Positions 44,873 through 57,195 of a stretch of DNA of 64,000 bases are shown here, in pieces. The notes beneath the pieces were generated by a model, which saw nothing but the letters and a program-made list of their open reading frames with translations, had not been told where the DNA came from and did no database searches. The stretch is taken from the NCBI RefSeq assembly GCF_905163445.1, contig NC_053181.1, positions 8,556,001-8,620,000 of the forward strand. Direction: 5' to 3'. Position numbers and translations under genes: made by a program. Each line of letters opens with the position of its first letter. Position 1 is the first letter of the stretch. The DNA comes from Pararge aegeria (Eukaryota > Arthropoda > Insecta > Lepidoptera > Nymphalidae).

Positions 44873-47800
44873 ACACCCATACGCAATACCGTATACACAG
44901 GATGCTAGGTCTCCAACCGGTCATATACAAAACGCGAAATCTATATGGTTTAACGTAAGCTTCGTATTTAAAAGATCTATAAGTCGTGCGCATTACATAG
45001 CCTAAAGGTAGCGAGACAAAAATCATCACTATTGAGTGAGTGAATTAATCAAACTGCATGTTGTAATAAAACACCACAATACCGGTAACTAGTAATTTTT
45101 AAAATGGTCAAATTTATTTCGCTCTAGCTTCCCCACTACGTAAATTAAAAGTTCTTCCTGTAACCTCGCAAAGTAACTTACCTGGCTTTTTTTTTTTTTT
45201 CATATGACGTTATATACTCTGGGTAAAATCTTCTACGATACTATTATCGTACGGTACTATAATTAATTATATGTGAATTATTAAATCCCCCAAAAATGAT
45301 AAAGATTAGGTGGTGGTAGTTGTGAATGTGAATAAAGTAGTGAATGTAACAAATAAACAATTCCATTATGTAGTGCTTCTAACATTTCGTAGTGTTTGTG
45401 AGTGGCTAAATTGGGATGTAGTGGTATTCTTAGGCTTAGCAGAAAATACACTGTAAGCTTATGGCCACAATTTATTTAAAAAGTTGAATTTCATTTGCAC
45501 GAGCGTAGTCACGCAAAAGCTACTGTTCTCAGTCTGTATCTGTTAGTTGAGCATCGTTGTAGAGGGCACATCCTTTGCCGAGTAGAGTTAATGTATAAGT
45601 AGCGTCACGTAAGAAGAGCGCTGATGGAATAACTGTGCACTCGACGATTTATTAAATTGCGAATGATTGCATCTCTCCTATTTTGTTTAATGTATTCCTA
45701 ATATTGTAATTTTTACACTAAATACATTGAAAAGTATTCACGCATTTTTATCTGTGCACTTGTGCCTGCCCAACGGTCGACCATTAAACTTCAGCTTCAT
45801 ATACAGTCTTAAGTCGTTTCAGTGATTTTTCGACATAGCGTAGTACAGACATCCAAAAACGTGCCGCTTGGCATAGAGGCTGCTAAAAATGTTTACTGAA
45901 ATAGCAACTCTCATAATTTACACATAATTGCATCAATTGGCGCAGATAAACCGCCAGGGCTCTTTTTATGTGACGCGACGTATTTTTCGATATTTTACAT
46001 AATAGTCGTCGACATTATGAGCAGGTTATTGAACATGCTGTGATATAGTGATCTCAAGTTCACATCTATATCACGATGGGATAGTTGCCATTACCGACAT
46101 GACATGATCATAGTGATAGCTAATATTATCCTCGTAATTTTCGTTTGTAATGTATACAAATATTACCATTATTATATTGTGTCCACACTTTTCTATAGTT
46201 CATGGCTTATCTGTTTTAAAATGCAAACTACCTACTCATAACATTTAAGTTCGAAATCTATTTTTAAAATATAAAAAAGACAACCTGTTTTTCAGTTAAC
46301 ATTTCAAGACAAGAAATGAACTTTACTTGGGTTTCCCACTATCATTAGAAATCCAACTCTTTCTTTCAACTGAACTGAGACTGAAATATTACAGTATCAT
46401 TGGTATTAGATTACTTTTCGAGTGTCGAAACAACATGAATGAGGGCGTAAAATGGACCTAATGATCTTCGCTTTAAAGTAAACTTTTTTGAACTGGTGTT
46501 TTATTCTACAAAAATCCGCTATGAAACGAACGGAAAAGCTTAAGTTCTAAGATGAATATGGCCCACTTTACTCTATCTACTTCGACTCACTTTACAATCT
46601 TTCGATACTGGAATAGGATTCTATCCTACTTATTAATGAAAGGTAGCGTAGCGTCAGAATAGTAACGCAGTGTTTTAAAACATTATAACTACTTTAATCC
46701 TACACCACTTCTGACAGCGTCTACATGGTTTGCATTAGAAATACCCATATTGTACTACTACAAGTGGTTGGGATAAGCTTCTTCTGCAAAACGGCAATTT
46801 TGCAGCTGATGGGTTTTAATGCTCAAATCTCTTTGGATCTATCTTGCAGGATATTGTATGATAATGATCACATCCTTTTTTTAAATAGTATAAGTTTTTT
46901 TATGTCTCATTTCAGTGGAAACACACCATTAGTTAACTAAGTGGAGTGCAGCATTAGGTTTTATTCAAATAGTTACAAACTATAATCTAAGGTTAGTTTT
47001 AAGTTACTTCATAAAACAGCTGGATGTAATATTTTTTTCTGGTTTCAAAGACTGTCATTTCGTAGTTGCGATAACCTAAGAATATATTTTGCTGATTGTG
47101 AGGTCAGATGAAAAGCAATGCTTTACTATTGTACTGTGATTATTTGTTTTCTATGTAAGTTAATTTTATTAGAAAAAAACATACAGAATTATACTATATT
47201 CAGTCCCTAAAAGGCAAGGCCTTTGCTAGGTGATAATTTTTATTTTTGTATAAATTTGTTTTTAATTAGAATGCTTATTAGTTAGATGTATTAATTTTTT
47301 TTGATTTAGTTTTATGATATGATTATTGAAAATATTGGTGTAATCTGATTTGATGTACTTTTTATATAAATATAATTTATTTCCACTGTGATTTAAATAT
47401 ATTACTAAATGTGTGGTTTGCGTTTTATTACAGGTATTTACCAAATCTTTTTAAACATAAGTAGATATATAGTATATTCATTCATCATTATCTTCAGCAT
47501 ATTGGATGTGTGGCATCTTATGAGAGTGGCAACAAAAGCATAGATCCACTACGCTGCGCCAAATTAAAAAACCTACATATATTGTATATAAAAAAATTTG
47601 GAAAATCCAAAAGTGCACCACTCATAATGCTCATTTAATTATCAAATATTGAAAAAAATAAAAAATAAAACAGCTGTACTAGGAAAGTGATGCACAGGCG
47701 CCCCTGGTGGAATAAAATGTACATAATATCTATAGATATAGATATATCACCATCCATGTTAATTTTAAATGGATAAATATAGATATAGTCTTTCAGTTTT

Positions 47801-48100
47801 TGTTTTTTATTAATAGCAATTAAACTACACTGAATTAATTAATCATTCGCATTCAGTTACAATCGTCGATTAGAATTTTTTTTTTTATAAATTTAACTCA
47901 AATAATGGATTTTTTCACAAGTTAGTGTTTTCGGGTTTCACACATGACTGACAGGAAAATTTTTAGACCTATTTTGGTGTTTTTTTCCAATTCTATTGCA
48001 GTAAATCAATTTTTTAAAAGTATGGAATTAATCTCCATTAAACTATCTCGACAATAGTATGCAAAATATCTTGATTCCGTAAACTAACAAGGCTATAATA
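44873..48100. other. Lipin distal 3' UTR and intergenic DNA
   Basis: The distal 3' UTR probably ends after one of the AATAAA signals at 45065, 45331 or 45352. From there to 48.1 kb the sequence is AT-rich with no recognised exon. Around 47740-47790 there are short ATAGATAT-type runs. Confidence 0.5.
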
Positions 48101-48183
48101 ATAAAAATAGCCGCCGAAATGAGGCGAAAAAAATTTTTCGATCGTAAAGTACTCTCTGATGCGAATGATGCTTCGCATCATGA

Positions 48184-48977
48184 GTCGTGCAAAATTGTAC
48201 GGTACAGTTTAATGCTTCCAAAACAAAAGCGTGTTTGTTTTCCGCCAAACGGAGTCCGTTCCCCCTAACTCCGACTTTCCGAAATGTATCTGTGCCAATC
48301 ACGAATATTATTGAGCTCCTAGGTATCAGCATTTCGTCCAATCTAAGCTTTGGACAATGCATCGAGTCCAAAGCTAAAACTGCTGGCAAAAAACTTGGCA
48401 TCCTCAACAAAGTGAGGCGCTACTTCACGCCAGAACAGCTTCTAACCCTGTACTAAGCTCAAGTTCGGTCGTGTATGGAGTACTGCAGCCATTTATGGGA
48501 TGGCTCTGCCAAGTACCAGCTCGATGCTTTGGATCGTCGTGCTAGGAGACTCATTGGCAACGACCTTGTAGTCAGTAGACTTCAAAGCCTTGAACACCGG
48601 CGCAAGGTTGCTTGTCTGGCTGTTTTCTACAAGATACATTTCAGAAAGTGTGCTCAGGAGCTATTCGATTTGGTCAAACCATCTCCTTTCTACCATCGAA
48701 CTGCGAGGTACCGAAAGAATCTGCAACGTTACGTGGTTGAAATACCATCAACACGTACGAAGCGTTTTGCTTCTTCCTTTCTGATCCGCACCGCAAAGGC
48801 CTGGAATGCCCTCCCATCTTCGGTCTTCCCTGATACCTATAATCTGGGTACCTTCAAATCAAGAGTGAATAGGCATCTTCTAGGCAAGCGCGCTTCATCT
48901 TAGGCTGCATCATCATTTACCATCAGGTGTGATTGCAGTCAAGCACTTGTCTATATATTTAAAAAAAGAAAAAAAAG
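48184..48977 (+). pseudogene. 5'-truncated LINE reverse transcriptase 3' fragment
   Basis: The frame encodes the end of a retroelement polymerase common in Lepidoptera, with AKTAGKKLGILNKVRRYFTP, then MEYCSHLWDGSAKYQLDALD and AWNALPSSVFPDTYNLGTFK. A TAA at 48454-48456 interrupts it; the frame is otherwise open to a stop after codon 48901. The 3' end (GGCTGCATCATCATTTACCA followed by TCAGGTGTGATT) and an A-rich tail at about 48960-48977 mark the usual end of such a LINE (jockey/CR1-like). Dead on arrival by 5' truncation. Confidence 0.75.
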
Positions 48978-49092
48978 GTGGAATCAAGCAACAATAATTT
49001 TTTAAAAATTGATACTTAGATAGGTAGTAAAAAAACATTAACTTATAACCAATATAATTTCATATTTACACTAAGGTGTGAACAAATGGTAT

Positions 49093-49323
49093 TTAAGTTT
49101 CATTATCATCTTCAGCATCATCATCATCTCCCATTGGTTCATCTTCAATTGCATCATTATTGTCATCACTTTCATCATCACTGGATATATCAAGATCTTT
49201 GTGGAATCCCTTGCCTTTGGTCCAGTGGCACTTAATAACTACTTTGAATTGAGCCATTTGCATACCCAAAAGTTTTAATATGCTGGCTTGTTCTGGTGTC
49301 AAAGCTGTACCTTTTTTACAAAC
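49093..49323 (-). CDS. Mrto4: MRTO4 exon 4
   Basis: From acceptor CTTTCAG to TAA. It starts VCKKGTALTPEQASILKLLG, continues MAQFKVVIKCHWTKGKGF and ends with an acidic tail of D, E, N and S (about 30 residues). P0 would instead extend into the stalk dimerisation domain and a SDDDMGFGLFD-type end, which is missing. Confidence 0.93.
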   Translation of the reverse strand, partial: VCKKGTALTPEQASILKLLGMQMAQFKVVIKCHWTKGKGFHKDLDISSDDESDDNNDAIEDEPMGDDDDAEDDNET

Positions 49324-51199
49324 CTGAAAGATGGGCAAAATTTTAAGTGTTGCAAAGGATTGCTCATTGGAAACACCACTGCAAGTTATTGCAACCAGTA
49401 CTTGCTGGATTGATAAGATTGGCATCACTCATTATATATATTAGTTTATTTTTATATTTATTTTGATTTATTTGCGTAAACTAGTTAATCTATTAGTATG
49501 TAGTTATTCGAATGTATGTATTTAAAAAAATTGTACCACCAGTAGTCTACTCTCCTCTTCTTTTTTCCTAATTTGAAGGTTGCCTGGCAGAGAACAATAT
49601 TAAGCGATAAGGTCGCCTCTTGTATTCTACTTCTTTCTTTATATTTTTGTATATGTTAATGATGTAAAAATTTAGACACTGGGACTTCAATTCCTGCATT
49701 TATGCTATCCCAAGAAAAAAGATATAATATATATATGTAAGCCAGATATGCCCACAATTCTATCTGCATGGAAATTGTGATTTTCCATGAGAAAAACAAA
49801 TGTTTTATTACAACTATTGGGAAACAACACCACCAAACATTATCTTCGCAGAACTGTAACAGTTTAGGCAGCATATCATAGCTATACCTATTACTATACA
49901 GTTTAAAAAAAATCCATTCAGCAGCTTTTCTATGAAATCATTGAAATATCCATACATCCTCACAAACTTTGATGTTTATAATACAAGTAGGACACTAACT
50001 TGATATTCTTTGATGAGGTGAATCACCCCCTTTTCAAGACTGGTGGGCAGGCCAAGACGCCTAAGATGTGGTTCAATAGTATGAGAGAAGTCTTCCAATG
50101 GGCCCTGAGGTAATATCACATCTTTAGTTGCAACAAATCCAGACCTTCCATACTCTGTTGCTCTATAGGTCTTAAACCATTCCAATACATCAATAACATC
50201 CCTGTTTGTCATGAGCAGTCCACATTGGCCCTTTAACCTTTTTGAAAGCTAAAACAAAACCATATACTTAGTTGGTAAATATTAAGCATGAATTATATTA
50301 AAGTATGAAATTTTCAAATGTTACTTGAAAAAAGTAATTTTAATATCTACTTTACAATGTATGTAATTTGTGCTTTTGACATCAAGCCACAGCCAATTGG
50401 AACTTTTTGTTCAAATATACAGCTGAGACTTCACATTTGTTTCATACCTATTTCCGTTCTTAGGAAAAAACTTTGTACACAAAAATCTACATTAACATAA
50501 TCAGTTTTTTTTAATTGCTGGTTTTTTCAATATAAGGTTCAGGTACTTTGCTATAAGATCACACTGGGTATAGGTGAAATTACTTAACAGTTAAGCAAAG
50601 GAGTGCTACTTTATTTAGGTTGATAGATGTTTTCTTTCAAATTATGGCACACAGGATTAAAAATGCAAAAATAACTGTAGGACTGGAGTTTGGCATTAGA
50701 GGAAAGAAAGTGAACAGCAAATAAAATGTTTTTAGGGACAAATCCTTAGGGGTTTCAGACTGTACAATTGTTGTGGCCTCACACATTTAATTAACTTTAA
50801 ATAAAGGACTTTTTTCTGACAAAAAAAAAAGTATCACATCAACAATAATTACCAGGTTCAACTGATCTTCAACTTCATCACTTTTAGTTCTTCCAAGTGC
50901 AACAGCCATGACTTTATTTTTACCAAAAAAGAATCTAGAATCTTTCCAATCATTCCGCAAATCTTTTAGCTTTGTATTACGCATATTATCAACAGTAAAT
51001 AGAAATATGTGTTCATATTTAGACAAAGACTTCCTTATTTCTTCAATTGTTTTTTGTTTCAATAAAAGACCTTTTTTATTTGTTTTGGTTAGAGAAACTG
51101 GAAACGAAAAATTTCTGTGGTGATAATAATATATATATAAAAAATATTATTTGCATTATTATTTAGGTTACCTTTTTTGTCACGCTTTGATTTAGGCAT
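49093..51199 (-). CDS. Mrto4: MRTO4/Mrt4 ribosome assembly factor, whole span
   Basis: Mrt4 is a nucleolar relative of ribosomal stalk protein P0 (L10 family) that occupies the P0 site on pre-60S particles and is released during maturation. Four exons join in phase into 250 codons: MPKSKRDKK start; L10-like domain with KTIEEIRKSLSKYEHIFLF and KDSRFFFGKNKVMAVALGR; central LSKRLKGQCGLL and LGLPTSLEKGV; and VCKKGTALTPEQASILKLLG with a FKVVIKCHWTKG block. It ends in a long acidic tail (D/E-rich) as in other Mrt4 proteins. Length is close to human MRTO4 (239 aa). It is convergent with the lipin end and divergent from 14-3-3 zeta. No canonical AATAAA was seen just past the stop. Confidence 0.93.
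50000..50248 (-). CDS. Mrto4: MRTO4 exon 3
   Basis: From acceptor GTTTTAG to donor CAA|GTTAGT, 83 codons, phase 0 at both ends. It encodes LSKRLKGQCGLLMTNRDV, WFKTYRATEYGRSGF and HLRRLGLPTSLEKGVIHLIK, ending EYQ. These match Mrt4 better than P0. Confidence 0.92.
50853..51097 (-). CDS. Mrto4: MRTO4 exon 2
   Basis: From acceptor TTTCCAG (read on the minus strand) to donor CTG|GTAATT. It encodes VSLTKTNKKGLLLKQKTIEE and onward through WKDSRFFFGKNKVMAVALGR to DEVEDQLNL, the first half of the L10-like domain. Length plus exon 1 equals 91 codons exactly. Confidence 0.92.
51172..51199 (-). CDS. Mrto4: MRTO4 exon 1
   Basis: Only 28 coding nucleotides: ATG and eight more codons (MPKSKRDKK) plus one base, with donor G|GTAACC. 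The lysine-rich start is typical of the family and decides the start codon. Confidence 0.85.
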
Positions 51200-53299
51200 C
51201 TTGCAAGTAAATAATTATATGTTGCTTCGAAATTGAATATTTACTATAATAATAATATCTACGTACGACTTCGTTTTATTAACACGTGTTTTACTTTGTT
51301 TACATGAGAAATAGCTTAAATTTTAATTTCAAGCTTCATTCGTATACCACAGACAAAAATTAGTATTCATAGACTAGAAAAAAAATGTTGCAAGTAGTAA
51401 ATTCGTCAATAGTTCCAATTCGATTGCTAATTCAAGGTAGATTCATACCATAATTTAATCTAATTTTTTGGAATAAATTATGTTTTAAATTAAACTATAT
51501 TTAAATGGCTTAAATTTTCCTGGCCCTTGTCAGGGATACTGTGTGAAAAAAGGCAGCATTACTTGACCTCTTTTTCAAATAAAACAAAATGTATTTTTAG
51601 GATACTAAATGACAAAATTATACTACCATTGCAGATTATAGAATGAAGAAAAAAAAATTAAAATACAAAAATTAATTATTACACTTAATACATAAATTAT
51701 GCAATAAAACGTAACATAAATATCTTTAAACAGGTATAATTATATAATAAAATGTATAAACATTAATGTTGATTCTGTTGTACATAAATCTCTGAACTAC
51801 ACGAAATAACTAGAGTAATAAATAACTAAAATAACGAACTCCTATAGAAAACACTCTCCTAGCTCTTCGGTGCTTTAGAGTAGGGATTCCAAGTTGTAGA
51901 TCAATTTGAGATTGTCAAGTGAAGCAGCCCGCTTTTGTATCTGATGAAATGAAAAGAGTTAGGAGAGTAAAGACTTGAAGAGTTGCCCCAGCTTAAAGAT
52001 GTGAGTCTAGGATATGGCGAAAAGTAACGTTTTGCTTCGTTTAGTATTCCCAGCATTTTAGAACCTTTCCCTAACAGTCAGCGCGGAAGAGGGCGGACTT
52101 CGGTCGAGTTATTGACACCTAAGATCCCAATCTCATTGGAAGTAGTAAGGATTTTATGCTGGAAGTGAGTTTCTGCAGTGAACATGGTTTTGGGTTTGAT
52201 TGTGTAATGTTTTGAAAGGACGCCTGGTCCAGGAGATCTGCAATTTCGGACACAAGCTTCAAGACAAGCAACAGAAGAGAGGGCTGTGCATGCACTTTCT
52301 AGAGGGCAACACTTGTGTCTGTCTTCTAAAATGAAACTTTTAATTTAAACCGTGTCTGATATGCAGAATAAACAGTTCGGGCGCCAACACTGAAACCTTT
52401 AGAACGCATTTATGGGCTTAGGGTTAGGGTAAAAGCAGGCTAGCCAAACGCAAAGTTTCTCAGGCAGCCCGTAGGATTATAGAAAGAAGTGCCTTATGCA
52501 AGTATCCAAGCCAAGTGCGAAAGCCTCTCCCTTTCTATCAATAACTTCCAATGGTCGGTGAGATAGACCAGAAGGTCACCAGGTGATCGACCATGTCATA
52601 ATGTACATACTTCGCTAAATTTCAGCCGTAGAATATAGCTAAAATAATATACTGGTTCCCTGTTTGACAACGAAATTCATTTTCTGTTGTGTCTTTAATC
52701 CCTTTTCCATAGCATTCGTGTTATATTAGTAGTAGTAGTAGTAGTAGTTTTATAGTATTAACCAAATGATAGGTCAGTAAACTAAGGTAGCCATTTTATT
52801 CTCGTTTCGTTCATTCATGCAGTCTGATAGTTTTATTGTGACTTTGAAATTAATTAAAATTGTGAATTAGTATTTCCGGATCCGTGATTGAACATACCAA
52901 GAACTAGACTAAGAAGGCTGTTTTTAAGTTTTTCTTAATTTATATAAATGCTTCTTTTATTCTCTTCAACTTTATTGTAGTTGAGTGTGAGTGAGAGAGA
53001 TTGTCGTTAGCATGTTCAACTGCGAATGAATTTTTGTAAAAATTAAAGTTATATTTAAAAATTGCGCTTTTCATTTACTTCCGGTTGTAATAAAATCGAT
53101 GGCGGGTAATCGTACCTCGTTTTGCTTTTATTCTGAGACATCTCTCATTCTATCTCTGTTGTTTTGTGTGGTTGTGACGAAGACAAAAAACAATTGATAT
53201 TCCATAGAGAATAGAAATCACTAGTGATGGACTGTGATTTTGACAAATGGCTGACCATCTTTGAGAACCCTGTTCCGTTATTTGTTTCCCCTCTGGCCC
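51200..53299. other. Intergenic DNA between MRTO4 and 14-3-3 zeta
   Basis: Contains the MRTO4 upstream region, the dispersed GTTGTACATAAATCTC repeat at about 51771-51797, and an AGT microsatellite (about 52726-52748). The stretch at about 51850-52600 is of mixed composition without open frames or recognised motifs. Confidence 0.5.
52726..52748. repeat. AGT/TAG microsatellite
   Basis: About seven AGT units in a row. Confidence 0.85.
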
Positions 53300-53394
53300 C
53301 GCCGCCGTCAGTGTAGTGTATCGTTCAACGCAAGAGAAAATTTGAAATTGTGTCGCAATTTGCTGGCTTAATTACTTTATATCCCTTCAAACAA
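53300..53394 (+). promoter_or_regulatory. Candidate 14-3-3 zeta leader exon A
   Basis: The segment ends AACAA|GTAAGT, a consensus donor at 53395. GC-richer sequence upstream (TTTCCCCTCTGGCCCCGCCG, CCGTCAGTGTAGTG) contains a TCAGTG that fits an arthropod initiator. It could join the acceptor at 56859. Inference only. Confidence 0.4.
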
Positions 53395-56300
53395 GTAAGT
53401 GTTTTGCGATAACATAAAGTGCAATTAATTTTGTGAATTTTTGAGTGCTTACGTTAAATTATTGTACACCATACATTTGTGAATGTGACGCATAAAAGGA
53501 GTGTCCCTTGTAGCAGCCATTTTGCCCGAGCCGGCGACACGGTGTTGCGGTGCGGTTAGCTATCAATTAGATTTTATTTAGCAATAGATATCAATTGCTT
53601 ATTCAAATGCTTTGAAATCTACGTAAATAATTCCTTTTAAACTTATTCTACTATCTTCGGGACGAGGCTTGAAATTATACAGTAAGTGGGTTTTTGGCTC
53701 TTAGTACTTCAGTTCGGACAGTCGGGATCAATTTTTTTTGCTTCAATAAGCATCTTCCTGCATTGTTTCAACCAGACTATTAATAATACAGTGGTCCTGT
53801 GACAAATAATCTTAAGCAGCATAGTTAGTTGAATAAGCGAGCTATTATTTCGCTAGTGGCTAGTGCGTCGTAGTTTTGCCTTGCGTACTCGGTCACGCCG
53901 TTATCTTAGTCGATAACGATTTATGTCATTGAAGTTGATCAGTGTTAGAGGATTGAAGGACATTTTTTAGATGGAATAGTGTGCATAACATTAGCAAGAA
54001 GTGTAAGATGATCATAGATAGAAGACTGTAAGCTGAAATAACAAGCGTTTTGGACCGAAGACATGGCACGTGCGTAGATATCAACTAGGAGTAGCAAACT
54101 TCTGCTGGCTAACCGTTGATTTTATTATATTGGGCATCATGTCGGTTACATAGGTTAGGTTGTATTATTTTAATTATAAATGACACATTACAAACTTTAA
54201 TGACTCATTTATTCGCATGTAACTTCTCTCATATTTTTATATAGGTAGTTAAAAAGGCTGAAGTTCTTGAACTATCATTTTCCCGAAATCTGATAATGAA
54301 TGAGATATAACAAATATTTTATTAGCCATGTGGTCACAGGAAATGCTTTTTTTATATTCTTTGATAAGTCATAGGAGGGTTGAGAAAAACTAATATAATA
54401 AGTGCCATACACTTTCTTATATAAGAAGTATAACATATAATTATATCAGATGTACCTAGGTATTAACCTGGAATAAAGGCTATGAGACTGTATAATGTCA
54501 TCATGAAGTTCTATTCATCTGTTATATTATGCAGCATGTAGGAGCCACAAAGTCATGTTTCAAAACTAATTTATGCATACATGCCTTAAAAGTAGGTTTG
54601 AAACAAAGGATCTCACTACATAAACAATCTTCATATGTTTCAATAAATCTTAACACTGAACACTGTTAATTAGACTAGAAATGTTAAGAATATTATTCTC
54701 ATAAGTCCTGATTGAATTGTAACACCAAGAAATAGACAAGGTTTACTAAATATGTATTAATGAATTTAGGAAAAATAATTGATAGTATTAATAATTCATA
54801 AACCTCAAAATCCACCTGCATTGCAGTCTTATTGATTTGCTGACTCATATTTGTGTGTATTAAATATTTTTGACTTTTTATTTGAAACAGTGTTAGCATA
54901 CACAAGAACATTTTCAAAGTAATTGAAATGCATGCAAATGCACAACTTTTTTTCTCTTTATCTAGTATTTCAATTTAGTTATACTAACTAGCTAAAACAA
55001 ATATTAATCTTAGAATAGTTAACAAGAAAAGTTGTTGACTCTTCTTAGGACAGATCAATCAAAGTTCTATCACAAATGTGAATTATATTATTAGGGTTAT
55101 CTCTCTAGACCACCTTATTTAAATTAGGATATAAATCTGCCATTCTACAGAACCTTTTGGTTATGATTTGATATCTTGCGTAAATTTTTTGATCATCACC
55201 ATAATATAAGTTGTAGATCTTTGATTATAAGCAACGTAGCTGTATAAATGTGGGTGTAATTCCTGGTAGGAGCCAAATATGAGAGTTCATGAATTGCATA
55301 TTAGCAGTCAGTGGTAGGATTTAGACTGATGTCACACTACTACAAATTGAGCAGTCTTGCATAATTCAACATTAAAACAGCTTTGACATACTCCTTCCAG
55401 TTTAGCAAATTTCAATCTTAGAGCATCAGATAAAGTAGCAGTTATTTGTAATATCAATAAATTTGATCTCTTTAATTTATATGTCCAAAAGAAATATTAA
55501 TGTGCAATATTTTGTGGTACCTTAAACATAAAGAAACTCCAAATCCTTGGTATTTTAAGGTACTAATTTAAATTAATATTGCAAAGGAACTAGTATTATA
55601 AAATACCCACCAAAGTTTTTTAGGCTTTTTTGTTTGTTATTAATAATAATTTCACAGAAGAATAAATAATGTTTTTTTATTCCATTAAATTTATTATCTA
55701 TACTAAAAGTCATTAATTTTATAATATATGTGGATATAGACATAAAAATGATCAAGTAATCTTTCAATATGCAATATACAAGACTTAAGTCAGAATTATA
55801 GTTTCACGGCTTAAGAGCCACACCCCTTTATAGTAAAAGAGCTAGTGCTTGTTCCTAGTAACATAAGCACTAGGTAAAAATCGTAAAGTTGTCTTGTGTT
55901 ATTTCCCATTTGTCCGGCTTGTACATCGTTATATAATAATAATTATGAAATACAATCAGTGCATGTCTTTAAATATTATCAAAAATACGGGACCATTAGT
56001 TATTACGTAATTGCGGGATTTCTCCCTTTTGTAGTTGGCCTGCTAGACGATAAAATAATATAACGAAAGTAATAAGCGTTAATAATATTCGTAATTTGAC
56101 TTCTAAATTATTAATTTAGAAATTATTGCTTTTTATCGTCTTTAAGATAGTTCGCTTGCTCCTTGTTTATTAGTCATATAAAAAGAAATAATTATAAAGT
56201 ATTACATTGAATTCCTCTATAATTTATTTTTTTACTATATTGATATTCGTGGGTGCATAGCAACAGGCTATAGGACAATCTGGAAGGTGGATTGATAGAT
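53395..56300 (+). other. Probable 14-3-3 zeta leader intron
   Basis: AT-rich and without recognised exons, repeats or RNA genes apart from scattered short A/T runs. It would be intronic only if leader exon A is real; otherwise it is intergenic. Confidence 0.4.
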
Positions 56301-56319
56301 ACTCGTAGGTGAGGGGGTG

Positions 56320-56696
56320 GTTACAACAAGGCAGGCGCCGGGCCGTCGGCGCGATGCGGGTCGAACGCTGGCGCGGTGAGGCGCGAGGGTGGCGGATGGG
56401 TGGCGCGGTGCATGGGGCGCAGGCGTGGGGGTGAGGGCGCGGGTGTGTGCAAGCGTCGCACTGGTCGTATTTCGTCTGGAGTGTGTATCCCGTGTAGCTG
56501 GATCAATACCGTTGGCGCAGTGTCGGTGCTCACTGGCTCGACGTCGGCGCGAGCCTAGTCAGTCACTCGAGTCTGTGTAATGCTGTCGAGCCGAACGGAC
56601 GCCGCGTCGATGTCGCGATTGGCGTGAGGGCCGCTCATTGAGCTCGAGCTTCGAATTTTTACATTGCGCTAGTGCGCTCGTGAGCCTCTATCCAAG
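56320..56696 (+). promoter_or_regulatory. CpG-rich candidate promoter and leader exon B of 14-3-3 zeta
   Basis: A strongly GC/CpG-rich block (GGCGCCGGGCCGTCGGCGCG-like composition) with GAGCCTAGTCAGTCACTCGA containing TCAGTC initiator matches. It ends TCCAAG|GTGCGA, a possible donor at 56696/56697, about 160 bp before the acceptor of the ATG exon. Open frames in this block are compositional. It is a plausible second start site. Confidence 0.45.
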
Positions 56697-56859
56697 GTGC
56701 GAGGTGTACCTATTATATTTCATGATGACTCATACCCTATTGGATTCGCTTCGGTGAAAGTGACGCCCATACGATTAGTCTTTCTGAGAATTTTTCTCGC
56801 GTTCCACCCGCCTGGGCGCCTTTTTTCCTTTCTTTTATCCTTTATATGATTTCTTACAG

Positions 56860-57195
56860 GGGCATCAGTAATATAGTCATCTTAAATCATCAAAGATGTC
56901 CGTCGACAAGGAGGAATTGGTGCAACGCGCCAAGCTCGCGGAGCAGGCTGAGCGATATGACGACATGGCGGCCGCGATGAAGGAAGTCACCGAAACCGGC
57001 GTCGAGCTCAGCAACGAGGAAAGGAACCTCCTCTCCGTCGCATACAAGAACGTGGTGGGCGCCCGACGGTCATCATGGCGAGTCATATCCTCAATTGAAC
57101 AGAAAACCGAAGGCTCGGAAAGAAAACAACAGATGGCAAAAGAATATAGGGTTAAAGTAGAAAAAGAACTCCGAGAAATCTGCTACGACGTATTG
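56860..57195 (+). CDS. 14-3-3zeta: 14-3-3 zeta ATG exon
   Basis: From acceptor TTCTTACAG (exon starts 56860) with 36 nt of leader, then 100 codons from the ATG at 56896 to donor TTG|GTAAGT (phase 0). Residues 1-100 cover helices 1-4. Codon 86 (57151-57153) is GTT, Val, in KEYRVKVEKEL, where the family normally has Glu (KEYREKVE). Confidence 0.95.

Noticed and set aside
44544..45029. Longer frames on both strands around lipin exon 15b
   Set aside because: The frame of exon 15b continues only from the acceptor at 44727; the others are GC-rich shadows.
56321..56580. Frames of 60-70 codons on both strands in the CpG block
   Set aside because: Low-complexity proline, arginine and glycine products expected from CpG-rich DNA; more likely promoter or leader.
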